From contig NZ_QRVG01000002.1 in NCBI RefSeq assembly GCF_003459245.1, positions 1 through 64,000 of the forward strand: a DNA stretch of 64,000 nucleotides, read 5' to 3'. A program made the position numbers and the translations under genes. Below are positions 8,485 through 17,315 of the stretch, piece after piece. This stretch comes from Collinsella sp. AF23-2. Lineage in GTDB: Bacteria > Actinomycetota > Coriobacteriia > Coriobacteriales > Coriobacteriaceae. Within the stretch, counting starts at the first letter, position 1. Every line of letters begins with the position of its first letter. Under the pieces are notes generated by a model. It had not been told where the DNA came from. It saw only the letters and a program-made list of their open reading frames with translations, and searched no databases.

Positions 8485-8727
8485 ATGGACCGCTCCGAAA
8501 TCTTCGACAAGATCGCCGAGGTCGCTGCTGACGTTCTGGGCGTCGATGTTGCCGAAATTAGCGATGAGACCACCTTTGACGACCTCGATGCCAACTCGCT
8601 CGAGCGCCTGCAACTGGTTACGGCTATCGAGGACGAGTTCAATCTCGAGATCGATGACGAGACCCTGCTCTCGCTCAACTCTGTCGCCGACGCCGTCGAC
8701 GCGATCGAAAACGCCAGGGAGGCTTAG
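8485..8727 (+). CDS. acpP: Acyl carrier protein
   Basis: An 80-residue acidic four-helix protein that carries acyl chains on phosphopantetheine during fatty acid synthesis. The modified serine lies in DLDANSLERLQLV, a variant of the usual DSLD motif. It starts MDRSEIFDKIAEV, and the upstream GAGAGGAAG acts as the ribosome-binding site. It lies 3 bp before rnc, the conserved acpP-rnc-smc order. Confidence 0.95.
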   Translation: MDRSEIFDKIAEVAADVLGVDVAEISDETTFDDLDANSLERLQLVTAIEDEFNLEIDDETLLSLNSVADAVDAIENAREA

Positions 8728-8730
8728 GTC

Positions 8731-9456
8731 TTGGCTTTATCCGAACGACTTACGCGCGCCCAGGAGATTCTGGGCCACGAGTTCAATGACAAGGTGCTGC
8801 TGCGCGCGGCCCTTACGCATCCTTCGGCCGTCGAAGGCCAGCCAGTCTCGGCAAGCTACGAGCGCCTTGAGTTCTTGGGTGATTCCATTTTGGGCGCCGT
8901 TGTCGCACGCTCCCTGTTTGTGTCCTATCCGGAGTTTGACGAGGGCAAGCTCACGCGCCTGAAGGTGTCCCTTGTCTCGGGCGCCACGCTGTCCGAGGTG
9001 TCGCACGAGCTGGGTATCGATGACATCATCATCTTTGGTGCCTCCGAGACCGGTACCGGCGCGCGCGGCCTGCACTCGGCGCTCGAGAACGTCTACGAGT
9101 CGCTCGTGGGCGCGCTGTATCTGGACGCCGGCTGGGATGCCGCGGCGGAGTTTATCCACCGTACGCTCAAGCCGCATTTGGCTTCCGAGCGTGCCGAGCA
9201 TCCTGCAAACCCCAAGTCGTTTTTGCAGGAGTGCGTGCAGGCCGACGGCCACGAGCCTCCCGCGTACAAGCTGGTCGGCTCCAAGGGCCCTGCGCATGCG
9301 CCCACCTTTACCGCCGTGGTGTTGATCGATGGTATTCGCCAGGGTCGCGGCTCCGGCTCCTCAAAGAAGGAAGCCGAGGGAGCCGCTGCACTCGAGGCAC
9401 TTGACCGCATGGGCTACACCACCAACGGCGTGATTCTCAACAAGAAGCCTGTTTAA
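8731..9456 (+). CDS. rnc: Ribonuclease III
   Basis: A 241-residue double-strand-specific endoribonuclease that processes rRNA and structured transcripts. The nuclease signature ERLEFLGDSILG lies near residue 47, and a second catalytic acidic cluster (NVYESLVGALYLDAGW) near residue 117. A double-stranded RNA-binding domain (FLQECVQADGHEPPAYKLV ... GRGSGSSKKEAEGAAALEAL) fills the C-terminal third. The start is TTG at 8731, supported by AGGGAGG (8716-8722) at 8-bp spacing. Confidence 0.96.
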   Translation: MALSERLTRAQEILGHEFNDKVLLRAALTHPSAVEGQPVSASYERLEFLGDSILGAVVARSLFVSYPEFDEGKLTRLKVSLVSGATLSEVSHELGIDDIIIFGASETGTGARGLHSALENVYESLVGALYLDAGWDAAAEFIHRTLKPHLASERAEHPANPKSFLQECVQADGHEPPAYKLVGSKGPAHAPTFTAVVLIDGIRQGRGSGSSKKEAEGAAALEALDRMGYTTNGVILNKKPV

Positions 9457-9466
9457 GCGAGGAACC

Positions 9467-12400
9467 GTGTATCTCAAGTCCCTCACGCTCAAAGGGTTCA
9501 AGTCGTTTGCCGACCGCGCCCATATGACGTTTGAGCCGGGCCTGACCGTCATCGTCGGTCCCAACGGCTCGGGAAAATCGAACATCTCTGACTCGATTCT
9601 GTGGGTCCTGGGCGAGCAGAGCGCCAAGCAGCTGCGCGGCCAGGCCATGGAGGATGTCATCTTCTCGGGCTCGTCAGCGCGCAAGCCGGTGGGTGTCGCC
9701 GAGGTCACGCTGGTGCTCGATAACTCGGACCATATGCTGCCCGTCGACTTTGACGAGGTCGCCATCACCCGTCGTATGTATCGCTCGGGCGAAAGCGAGT
9801 ACCTCATCAACTCGAGTCCGTGCCGCCTGATGGACATTCAGGACATCCTGCACGATTCGGGTCTGGGTAAGGATACGCATTCCATCATCAGCCAGGGCAA
9901 GCTCGACGCCATTTTGCAGAGCCGCCCCGAGGAGCGCCGTGCCCTCATCGAGGAGGCTGCCGGCATCTCCAAGCACAAGCGCCGCAAGGAGCGTGCGCTC
10001 AAAAAGATTAAGTCGATGGACGAGCACTTGACGCGTGCCCGCGACATCAATAAGGAAATCGCCCGTCAGCTGCGACCCCTGGAGCGTCAGGTCGATCGCG
10101 CGCGCAAGTACAAAGAGCTTTCCTCGCGCGCGAACGAGCTTACGCAGATGCTAGCCGTCGACGAGCTGCGTTCGCTGCAGTCGCAGTGGAACGACCTGGA
10201 GAGCCGCTCCAAGGAAGGTGCCGCCGAGCTGGAGCTTGCGCAGTACCGCTTGGGCGAAAAGGAACGCGAGCTCGAGAAGCTCCAGGTCATGCTCGAGGAA
10301 AAGGGCCTGTTTGTGGGCGATCTGGGCGAGCAGCGCCGCCATATGCAAGACGTGGTCGGCCGCATTAACTCCGATATGCGCCTGCTCGAGGAAAAGGGCC
10401 ACAACATGGTGTCGCGCCTGTCCGACATGCGCGGCCAGATCTCGAGCTCCGAGCATCAGCGTCGTCGCGTGGTAGAGGAGCTCGAGGACGCGCGTGCGCA
10501 GCTTGAGGAAGTGACCGGCGCGCACATGCAGGCCCAGGAGGACGTTGACGCCGCTGGTCCTGCCGCCGCTCAGCTCCACGAGCGGCGCGTGGCGCTCGAC
10601 AATCAGATTTCGCAGCTTACGCGTGAGCAACGCGATGTGCAGCGTGTGGCCGATAACGCGGCGCTCGAACTCGCCAAGGTGAAGGACTCGCTGAGCAACG
10701 CCGAGGTCGAGGACAACATGTACGCCTCACGCCTGGAGCAGATCGACGAGCAGCTCGAGGAAGTCACGGCCTCACTCGAGAGCCGTCGCGACCGCGCTGA
10801 GGAGCTCGACAGTGCACTTGATCAGGCCCGTCAAGCCCAGATTGATGCTCGCGAGGCTACCGAGGTCGCCCGTGCAGCCCTTAAGGACCTGCGTGCCCGC
10901 GAGAGCGAGGCGCGCAACAAACTGTCCGAGGTGCGCTCGGAGCTTGCCAGCCAAAAGAAGCTCGATGCCCGCATGGCTGACAGCTCGCCGCTGGTGAGCC
11001 GTCTGATGGGTGCGCTGGGCGACGATGTCTCGGGTCGTCTGGGCGACGTGCTCGAGGCCCCGCGTGAGCTTGAGGGCCTGGTTGAGCAATTGCTCGCCGG
11101 CGATATCGATGCGCTGCTGTTCGACGATGCGTCCGCGCTTGAGCGTGCCGGTCGTGCCGCTCTGGACCAGAAGAAGGCCTCGGGCGAGGCGCTGCTGGTC
11201 GCGCGCGGTGTGAGCGCCTCTGCTGCCGCTAAGGGCGCTGCCGGTTCCCGCCTGGTCGATCGCCTGTCCGTACGCGCCGGCTATGGCCCGGTTGTCGAGG
11301 CGCTGCTCGGCGGTTATTACGTCGTGGACGATCTTGCTGCCGCGCTGTCGGCGCCGGTCGTTGACGGCGTGATTTACGTGACCCCCGATGGTGCCCGCGT
11401 CGCCTGCGGCGGCCTGGTGCGTGTGGGGCTCGACGCCGGCGAGGCTTCGGGTGCTTTGGAGCGCAAGCGTCGCATTCGCGAGCTGGAGGGCCTGGAACCC
11501 GATCTGGCTGCTGTGTTTGAGCATGTTTCGGATCAGGTCGTCGAGGCCAATGCGGCCGTCGAAGAGGCGCGTGCCGCTGAGGGCGATGCCGCCGGCGAGA
11601 TCGCCCGTCTTGAGGGCGAGCGCCGCTCGCTGCTCTCCGAGATTGGCCGCCTGGAGCAAAGCGCCAACAACGCCGAGGTCGAGCGCGTGCGCATCTCCAA
11701 GCGCCGCGAGCAGGCCGCCGAGGCCGTTCGCGCTGCGCGCCCGCGCGTGGACGAGCTCACCCGCTCGCGTGACGAGGCCCGAGCGCAGGCAAGCGATCTT
11801 GGCCTTCAGATTGCCGAAGCCAACGACGAACTCGACCGCGTTCGCCGTGACGATTCCGAGGCCGCCGGTAAGCTTGCTGATGCCAAGGTCCGCCTGGCCC
11901 AGACGAGCGAGCGCCTTCGTTCTCTGAAGGGCCGAGTACCCGATCTGGAGCATCGCCTGGAGGGCATCGACCGCCGTATCCGCGGAACACGCCAGGCCTC
12001 GCGCTCACTCGAGCTGCTGCGCCTGCGCGTCGATCCCATGCACGAGCGCTATTCGGCCCTGCTGGAGCGCGCGTCGGATTGGGCAGCGCGTCTGCGCGAC
12101 CAGGCCTCTCTGGAGGAGGCGGACTCCGCTTCGCTCAAGAAGACCATCGAGGATGCCAAGGCAGAGGTTGCCCGCGCTAAGGAGAAGGTCGATACTGCCA
12201 CCGCCACGCAAAACGAGTTTAAGGTCGCGCGTGGCAAGCTCGAGGTGCAGGTAGAGGCCGCCATTAAGGCCATTACCGCCGATGGCAACACGGTACTCGA
12301 GGAAGCGCTCATGCTTCCCGCGCCCACGGACCGCGATGCCGCCGAGCGCGAGCTCAACCAGCTTGTGCGCCAGATCAACAACCTTGGTCCCGTGAACCAA

Positions 12401-13003
12401 GTTGCCATGGAGGAGTACGAGCAGCTCAAGCGCCGCGCCGATTACATCGAGGGGCAGCTGGCCGATCTGGAGAGCGCGCGTAAGGCGCTCACCAAGATCG
12501 CGGTGGCTATTGATCGCAAGATGCGCAAGGCGTTCCTTGTGACGTTTGAGAAGGTCGACGCGAACTTCCGCGAGATCTTCGCTATGCTGTTCCCGGGTGG
12601 CCAGGCTCATCTGGAGATGACCGATCCTGAGCATCCGGCCGAGACGGGTATCGAGGTCGTGGCGCAGCCGCGCGGCAAGCGCATCACCAAGATGATGCTC
12701 ATGTCTGGCGGCGAGAAGAGTCTGACGGCACTCGCCCTGCTCTTTGCCGTGTACCGCACGCGCACGGTGCCGTTCTATGTGCTGGACGAGGTCGAGGCGG
12801 CACTTGACGACGCCAACCTGTCCAAGCTCATCGGCGCGCTCGACGTGTTGCGTTCCGATACGCAGCTCTTGGTCATTTCGCATCAGCGCCGTACTATGGA
12901 GGATGCTGACGTTCTCTACGGTGTCTCGATGCAAGCCGACGGCGTCAGTCGCGTCGTCTCGCAAAAACTCGATCGCGAAACCGGAAAGGTCGTGAATGCA
13001 TAA
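9467..13003 (+). CDS. smc: Chromosome segregation protein SMC
   Basis: A 1178-residue SMC ATPase that with ScpA/ScpB compacts and loops the chromosome. The N-terminal Walker A is GPNGSGKS (residues 31-38). Long coiled coils flank a hinge around residues 500-660 (SPLVSRLMGALGDDVSGRLG ... GGLVRVG). The C-terminal head carries the ABC signature LMSGGEKSLTALALLFA and Walker B with FYVLDEVEAALDDAN. Length is normal. The start is GTG with AGCGAGG upstream. It overlaps ftsY by 1 bp (TAATG), continuing the rnc-smc-ftsY-ffh operon. Confidence 0.97.
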   Translation: MYLKSLTLKGFKSFADRAHMTFEPGLTVIVGPNGSGKSNISDSILWVLGEQSAKQLRGQAMEDVIFSGSSARKPVGVAEVTLVLDNSDHMLPVDFDEVAITRRMYRSGESEYLINSSPCRLMDIQDILHDSGLGKDTHSIISQGKLDAILQSRPEERRALIEEAAGISKHKRRKERALKKIKSMDEHLTRARDINKEIARQLRPLERQVDRARKYKELSSRANELTQMLAVDELRSLQSQWNDLESRSKEGAAELELAQYRLGEKERELEKLQVMLEEKGLFVGDLGEQRRHMQDVVGRINSDMRLLEEKGHNMVSRLSDMRGQISSSEHQRRRVVEELEDARAQLEEVTGAHMQAQEDVDAAGPAAAQLHERRVALDNQISQLTREQRDVQRVADNAALELAKVKDSLSNAEVEDNMYASRLEQIDEQLEEVTASLESRRDRAEELDSALDQARQAQIDAREATEVARAALKDLRARESEARNKLSEVRSELASQKKLDARMADSSPLVSRLMGALGDDVSGRLGDVLEAPRELEGLVEQLLAGDIDALLFDDASALERAGRAALDQKKASGEALLVARGVSASAAAKGAAGSRLVDRLSVRAGYGPVVEALLGGYYVVDDLAAALSAPVVDGVIYVTPDGARVACGGLVRVGLDAGEASGALERKRRIRELEGLEPDLAAVFEHVSDQVVEANAAVEEARAAEGDAAGEIARLEGERRSLLSEIGRLEQSANNAEVERVRISKRREQAAEAVRAARPRVDELTRSRDEARAQASDLGLQIAEANDELDRVRRDDSEAAGKLADAKVRLAQTSERLRSLKGRVPDLEHRLEGIDRRIRGTRQASRSLELLRLRVDPMHERYSALLERASDWAARLRDQASLEEADSASLKKTIEDAKAEVARAKEKVDTATATQNEFKVARGKLEVQVEAAIKAITADGNTVLEEALMLPAPTDRDAAERELNQLVRQINNLGPVNQVAMEEYEQLKRRADYIEGQLADLESARKALTKIAVAIDRKMRKAFLVTFEKVDANFREIFAMLFPGGQAHLEMTDPEHPAETGIEVVAQPRGKRITKMMLMSGGEKSLTALALLFAVYRTRTVPFYVLDEVEAALDDANLSKLIGALDVLRSDTQLLVISHQRRTMEDADVLYGVSMQADGVSRVVSQKLDRETGKVVNA

Positions 13004-13920
13004 TGGGATTCTTTGACGCTCTCTCGCGCGGACTTGAGCGCAGCCGCGAGGCCCTCAACGAGGTCTTCTACTTTGGCGGCGAGGTCGACGAGGACTTTTG
13101 GGAGGACCTTGAGGACACCCTCGTTATGGGTGACATGGGTGCCGAGGTCGCCATTCAGGTCTCCGATGACCTGCGCGAGACGGCCGCCAAGAAGAACCTC
13201 AAGACCGCCCCGCAGCTCCGTCGTGCCCTGGCTGAGCAGCTCGAGCAGCATTTTGTGCCCGCCGAGCGCGATCCGTTCTCCGACACGCCGAGCTGCGTGC
13301 TGTTTGTAGGCATTAACGGCGCCGGCAAGACCACGACGGTCGGCAAGATCGCGAGCGCCATGGCCGCCCGCGGCAAGAATGTCGTGATCGGTTCTGCCGA
13401 TACCTTCCGCGCCGCCGCCATCGAGCAGCTCGATGTGTGGGGTCAGCGCGCCGGCGTCCCCGTCATCAAGCGCGATCGCGGCTCTGACCCGGCGAGCGTT
13501 TGTTACGACGTGCTCGACGAGGCCGACAGGCGCGGCAGCGACCTGGTGCTGATCGACACCGCCGGCCGCCTGCACACGAGCCCCGAGCTCATGCGCGAGC
13601 TTGCCAAGGTGGTTAACGTGACGCGTAAGCGCGCCGCCAATATGGCCGCCGGCCCCATGCCCGTCTCGGTCGTGCTCGTGATCGATGCCGCCACCGGCCA
13701 GAACGGTCTGAACCAGGCGCTCGAGTTTAACGAGGCGCTGGGTCTGGACGGTATCATCATGACGAAGCTCGACGGTACGGCAAAGGGCGGCATCGCCATG
13801 GCCGTGGCCGAGAAGCTCAAGCTCCCGATTCTGCGCGTGGGCGTGGGCGAGCAGGTCGATGACCTACAGGAGTTCAATGCCAAAGATTTCTGCCGCGCCC
13901 TGGTGGGCGAGTCCAATTAA
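13003..13920 (+). CDS. ftsY: Signal recognition particle receptor FtsY
   Basis: A 305-residue SRP-type GTPase that docks SRP-ribosome complexes at the membrane. The NG domain shows G1 GINGAGKTTTVGKI, DTFRAAAIEQL, the DTAGRLH G3 motif, TKLDGTAKGG, and the closing GVGEQVDDLQEF. Only a short N-terminal region (about 80 residues) precedes the G1 loop, so the long acidic A domain of enteric FtsY is absent, as in many Gram-positive bacteria. It starts at the smc stop and precedes ffh by 10 bp, placing receptor and particle genes in one operon. Confidence 0.96.
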   Translation: MGFFDALSRGLERSREALNEVFYFGGEVDEDFWEDLEDTLVMGDMGAEVAIQVSDDLRETAAKKNLKTAPQLRRALAEQLEQHFVPAERDPFSDTPSCVLFVGINGAGKTTTVGKIASAMAARGKNVVIGSADTFRAAAIEQLDVWGQRAGVPVIKRDRGSDPASVCYDVLDEADRRGSDLVLIDTAGRLHTSPELMRELAKVVNVTRKRAANMAAGPMPVSVVLVIDAATGQNGLNQALEFNEALGLDGIIMTKLDGTAKGGIAMAVAEKLKLPILRVGVGEQVDDLQEFNAKDFCRALVGESN

Positions 13921-13930
13921 GGAGTGACTA

Positions 13931-15406
13931 GTGTTTGATTCTCTGAGCGATCGCCTCAATGACACATTTGACCGCCTGCGCGGCAAGGGTAAGCTGACCG
14001 AGGCCGACATCACCTCGGCCATGCGCGACATTCGCATGGCGCTGCTCGAGGCCGACGTCAACTTTAAGGTTGTCAAGGAGTTCGTCGCCAAGACCAAGGA
14101 GCGCTGCATGACCGCCGAGGTCATGGAGTCGCTGTCGCCGGCGCAAAACGTCGTCAAGATCGTGCTCGACGAGCTTACCGAGATGCTCGGCTCCACCGAG
14201 AGTAAGCTCGTTTTTAGTAACCGCATTCCTAATGTCATCATGCTCGTGGGCCTGCAGGGCTCCGGTAAGACCACGGCGGCCGTAAAGCTGGCCTACCTGC
14301 TCAAGAAGCAGGGCCGCTCGCCGCTGCTCGCCGCGTGCGACGTCTACCGTCCCGCCGCAGCCGACCAGCTAGCCACGCTTGGCGGAGAGATCGGCGTGCC
14401 GGTCTTCCGCGGCGACGGTGCACACCCGGTCGACATCGCCAAGGGCGCTATTCAGGAGGCCGTCGACCACCTGCGTGACGTGGTCATCGTCGATACCGCC
14501 GGTCGTTTGCAGATCGACGAGCAGATGATGCAGGAAGCCGTGGACATCAAGAAGGCCGTCAAGCCCGATCAGGTGCTGATGGTCGTCGATGCCATGACCG
14601 GCCAGGATATCGTCAACGTCGTCTCGACCTTCGCCGAGCGCACCGACTTTGACGGCGTGATCATCTCCAAGCTCGACGGCGATGCCCGTGGTGGCGGCGC
14701 GCTTTCCGTGCGCCAGGTGACCGGCAAGCCCATCAAGTTCGTGAGCATGGGCGAGAAGCCCGATTCGCTGGAGCCGTTCTACCCCGACCGTATGGCCAAG
14801 CGAATCTTGGGCATGGGCGACGTCGTCGGCATCATCGAGAAGGCCCAGGAGGCCGCCGATGCCGAGCAGCTCGAGGCCGCCGAGCGCATGCTGCGCGAGG
14901 GCTTTACCATGAACGACATGCTCGACCAGATGAAAGCCGTTAAGAAGATGGGCGGCATGAAGGGCATTCTCGGCATGCTCCCCGGTGGCCAGCGCGCGCT
15001 CAACCAGATGGGCGGCAACTTGGACGAGGGCATCTTCGACAAGAACGAGGCCATCATTATGTCGATGACCAAGGAGGAACGCCTGCGCCCCTCCATCATC
15101 AACGGCCAGCGTCGCGCCCGCATTGCCAAGGGCGCCGGCGTGACCCCCACCGAGGTCAACAGCCTTATGAAGCAGTGGGGCGAGATGAACAAGATGATGG
15201 GACGCATGCGCACGATGGCCAATCAGGCGCAGGCCGGCGGCAAGAAGGGCAAAAAGGGCAAGAAGGGCAAGAAGATGCGCATGCCCAATATCCCTGGCCT
15301 GGACGCTATGGGTCTGGGCAGCATGGGCGGCCTGGGTACGGGCGGTCCCAAGTCCGATATGGAGCTGCTGCGCCAGATGGAAGCGCAGATGCGTAATAAG
15401 AAATAG
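13931..15406 (+). CDS. ffh: Signal recognition particle protein Ffh
   Basis: A 491-residue SRP54 homologue that binds signal sequences and 4.5S RNA. The NG domain has GLQGSGKTTAAVKLAY, DTAGRLQIDEQMM, SKLDGDARGGGALS and GEKPDSLEPFYPDRMAKRILGMGD. The methionine-rich M domain follows from about residue 330 (MLDQMKAVKKMGGMKGILGMLPG). A lysine-glycine repeat (GKK four times) and a Met/Gly-rich tail extend the C-terminus. The start is GTG at 13931 with AAGGAG 6 bp upstream. A terminator follows at 15432. Confidence 0.97.
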   Translation: MFDSLSDRLNDTFDRLRGKGKLTEADITSAMRDIRMALLEADVNFKVVKEFVAKTKERCMTAEVMESLSPAQNVVKIVLDELTEMLGSTESKLVFSNRIPNVIMLVGLQGSGKTTAAVKLAYLLKKQGRSPLLAACDVYRPAAADQLATLGGEIGVPVFRGDGAHPVDIAKGAIQEAVDHLRDVVIVDTAGRLQIDEQMMQEAVDIKKAVKPDQVLMVVDAMTGQDIVNVVSTFAERTDFDGVIISKLDGDARGGGALSVRQVTGKPIKFVSMGEKPDSLEPFYPDRMAKRILGMGDVVGIIEKAQEAADAEQLEAAERMLREGFTMNDMLDQMKAVKKMGGMKGILGMLPGGQRALNQMGGNLDEGIFDKNEAIIMSMTKEERLRPSIINGQRRARIAKGAGVTPTEVNSLMKQWGEMNKMMGRMRTMANQAQAGGKKGKKGKKGKKMRMPNIPGLDAMGLGSMGGLGTGGPKSDMELLRQMEAQMRNKK

Positions 15407-15431
15407 AGCTGTAATTCCAGCTTGATATGGC

Positions 15432-15464
15432 AAAGGCCACTCGGAAGCTACCGGGTGGCCTTTG
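15432..15464 (+). terminator. Terminator at the end of the acpP-ffh operon
   Basis: AAAGGCCAC pairs with GTGGCCTTT around a 14-nt loop. The symmetric A/T flanks suggest it can also end minus-strand transcripts coming from the DUF134-NifX gene. Confidence 0.65.
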
Positions 15465-15526
15465 TTGTTGGCTTTGATAGTTGGGCTGCGTTCAGTATCG
15501 CGCCCCGAGCTCGCGGTGCCGTGCCG

Positions 15527-16291
15527 TTAGTGGCAGCCGCAGCCCTCGTGGCCCTCGTGCTCGTGATGGCCGTGGCAGCTGCAGGAATCGCCATGCTCGT
15601 GAGTGTGGTCGTGGCCGTGGCCATGGCAGTCGCAGGTGGCCTCGCCGGTCTGCGCGAGCGTGCCGGCAATGAGGGCCTCGACGCAAGCGTCGCAGCTGCC
15701 CTGGGCACCTGCGTATACTGTGATGCCGGCTTGGGCAAGCGCGTTGATAGCGCCACCGCCGATGCCGCCGCAGATGAGCGTGTCCACGCCGCCGTTGGCG
15801 AGCAGGCCCGCAAGGGCACCGTGGCCGGTGCCGCCGGTGTCCACGACCTGCTCGTTGAGCACCTTGCCGTCCTGGATGTCATAGATCTTGAACTGCTCGC
15901 TGCGGCCAAAGTGCATAAAGATGTTGCCGTTGTCGTACGTCGTTGCCACCCTCATGGTGCCGACCTCCTTTGCTGGCCATGCGGCCGTCGTCGTGGTGAT
16001 GGGGGAGTATGCGATATTGCCGCCTTCGATGACGATCGACCGTCCATTGACCAGCGCGTTTGCCACCTTGCGATGTGCGCGGCTGCAGATTGCCGCCACA
16101 GTGGCGCGGGCAATGCCCATGCACTGGGCGACTTCCTCCTGATTGAGGCCTTCCAGGTCGCATAGGCGCAGGACCTCGAGCTCGTCGACCGTCATGTCGA
16201 TGGCATCTCCGCTGGCAAGGCCGTCGGGGGTAAAACCGCGATATTCGGGGATGATCCCTACGCGGCGTAGTTTCTCGCGTCTTCCTGCCAT
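15527..16291 (-). CDS. DUF134-NifX fusion: putative DNA-binding metal-cluster protein
   Basis: A 254-residue two-domain protein. Residues about 1-95 match the DUF134 family (MAGRREKLRRVGIIPEYRGF ... a sigma-region-4-like helix-turn-helix around NQEEVAQCMGIARATVAAICSRAHRKVANAL). Residues about 115-210 match the NifB/NifX iron-molybdenum-cluster-binding fold (TTYDNGNIFMHFGRSEQFKIYDIQDG). The final 35 residues are a Cys/His-rich tail (CDCHGHGHDH ...) likely to bind metal. The start at 16291 is chosen because GGAGGG lies 4-5 bp upstream; the longer frame to 16321 lacks one. The fusion suggests a metal- or cluster-sensing regulator, possibly autoregulated through the palindrome pair at its promoter. 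Function is inferred. Confidence 0.85.
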   Translation of the reverse strand: MAGRREKLRRVGIIPEYRGFTPDGLASGDAIDMTVDELEVLRLCDLEGLNQEEVAQCMGIARATVAAICSRAHRKVANALVNGRSIVIEGGNIAYSPITTTTAAWPAKEVGTMRVATTYDNGNIFMHFGRSEQFKIYDIQDGKVLNEQVVDTGGTGHGALAGLLANGGVDTLICGGIGGGAINALAQAGITVYAGAQGSCDACVEALIAGTLAQTGEATCDCHGHGHDHTHEHGDSCSCHGHHEHEGHEGCGCH

Positions 16292-16305
16292 ACACCCTCC
16301 AAATC

Positions 16306-16317
16306 TGACATATGTCA
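16306..16317. promoter_or_regulatory. Palindromic operator TGACATATGTCA (downstream copy)
   Basis: A perfect 12-bp palindrome lies over the predicted transcription start of the minus-strand DUF134-NifX gene. A second copy with one mismatch (TGGCATATGTCA) lies at 16359-16370, just upstream of the -35 box, so the two sites flank the promoter. Confidence 0.55.
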
Positions 16318-16322
16318 ACAAT

Positions 16323-16350
16323 AAGATAACGCGCGAGCGGAACCGTGCAA
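16323..16350 (-). promoter_or_regulatory. Promoter of the DUF134-NifX gene
   Basis: On the minus strand TTGCAC (16350-16345) is followed after 16 bp by TATCTT (16328-16323). The predicted start near 16316 falls inside the palindrome. Confidence 0.5.
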
Positions 16351-16358
16351 GGCATTTT

Positions 16359-16370
16359 TGGCATATGTCA
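16359..16370. promoter_or_regulatory. Palindromic operator, upstream copy
   Basis: TGGCATATGTCA matches the downstream operator at 11 of 12 positions, 53 bp away (about five helical turns). It lies between the divergent DUF134-NifX and thyA genes and could affect both. Confidence 0.45.
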
Positions 16371-16457
16371 GAAAATGAGGGCTTATGTTTTGGCTGTGGG
16401 GTCGCGTGCGCCTGGGCTACAATGAATTTCGCTTATAGGCGACTGACAGGAGGGTCA

Positions 16458-17306
16458 ATGAGCAAGGCTGATCAACAGTTTGTAACCATGTGCCGCGATA
16501 TCTTGGACCATGGCACCACCACCGAGGGCCAAAAGGTCCGACCGGTGTGGGAGGACGGCACCCCTGCCTATACCATTAAAAACTTTGGCGTTACGGCTCG
16601 CTACGACCTGCGTGAGGAGTTTCCCGCGCTCACCCTGCGTCGCACGGCGCTTAAGTCTGCCATGGACGAGATTCTGTGGATCTATCAAAAGAAGTCAAAT
16701 AACGTCCACGACCTCAACAGCCATATTTGGGATGAGTGGGCCGACGAGACTGGCTCCATCGGCAAGGCCTACGGGTACCAGATTGGGCAGAAAAGCCATT
16801 ATGCCGAGGGTGACTTTGACCAGATGGACCGCGTGCTGTACGACCTTAAGAACACGCCGTACAGCCGCCGCATCATGACCAACACCTACGTGTTTAGCGA
16901 CCTGTCCGAGATGCACCTGTATCCGTGCGCCTACAGCGTGACCTATAACGTGACGCAGCGCCCGCAGGACGATAAGCCCACACTCAACATGATTCTCAAC
17001 CAGCGCAGCCAGGACATTTTGGCCGCGAACAACTGGAATGTGTGCCAGTACGCCATCTTGCTGATGATGGTCGCGCAATCGGTCGATATGATTCCCGGCG
17101 AGCTGCTACATGTGATTGCCGATGCCCACATTTACGATCGTCATGTCGATATCGTCCGCGAACTTATCGAGCGTCCGCAGTTTGCGGCGCCTAAGGTAAC
17201 GCTTAACCCCGACGTGCACGATTTCTATGCGTTTACGACCGATGACCTGATCGTGGAGGGCTACGAGCACGGCCCGCAGGTCAAGAACATTCCCATTGCG
17301 GTGTAG
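16458..17306 (+). CDS. thyA: Thymidylate synthase (ThyA type)
   Basis: A 282-residue folate-dependent enzyme that methylates dUMP to dTMP. The catalytic cysteine lies in HLYPCAYSVTYNV. The usual PPCH context is altered (Ala replaces the His after Cys), which suggests a divergent ThyA subgroup. Other family landmarks are present: LNQRSQDILAANNWNVCQYA (QRSxD and the dUMP-contacting Asn) and DAHIYDRHVDIVREL. The ATG at 16458 has AGGAGG (16448-16453). folA follows within 10 bp, the classic pairing that recycles the dihydrofolate made by ThyA. A possible -10 box TACAAT lies at 16418-16423. Confidence 0.93.
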   Translation: MSKADQQFVTMCRDILDHGTTTEGQKVRPVWEDGTPAYTIKNFGVTARYDLREEFPALTLRRTALKSAMDEILWIYQKKSNNVHDLNSHIWDEWADETGSIGKAYGYQIGQKSHYAEGDFDQMDRVLYDLKNTPYSRRIMTNTYVFSDLSEMHLYPCAYSVTYNVTQRPQDDKPTLNMILNQRSQDILAANNWNVCQYAILLMMVAQSVDMIPGELLHVIADAHIYDRHVDIVRELIERPQFAAPKVTLNPDVHDFYAFTTDDLIVEGYEHGPQVKNIPIAV

Positions 17307-17315
17307 GTGGTGCTC

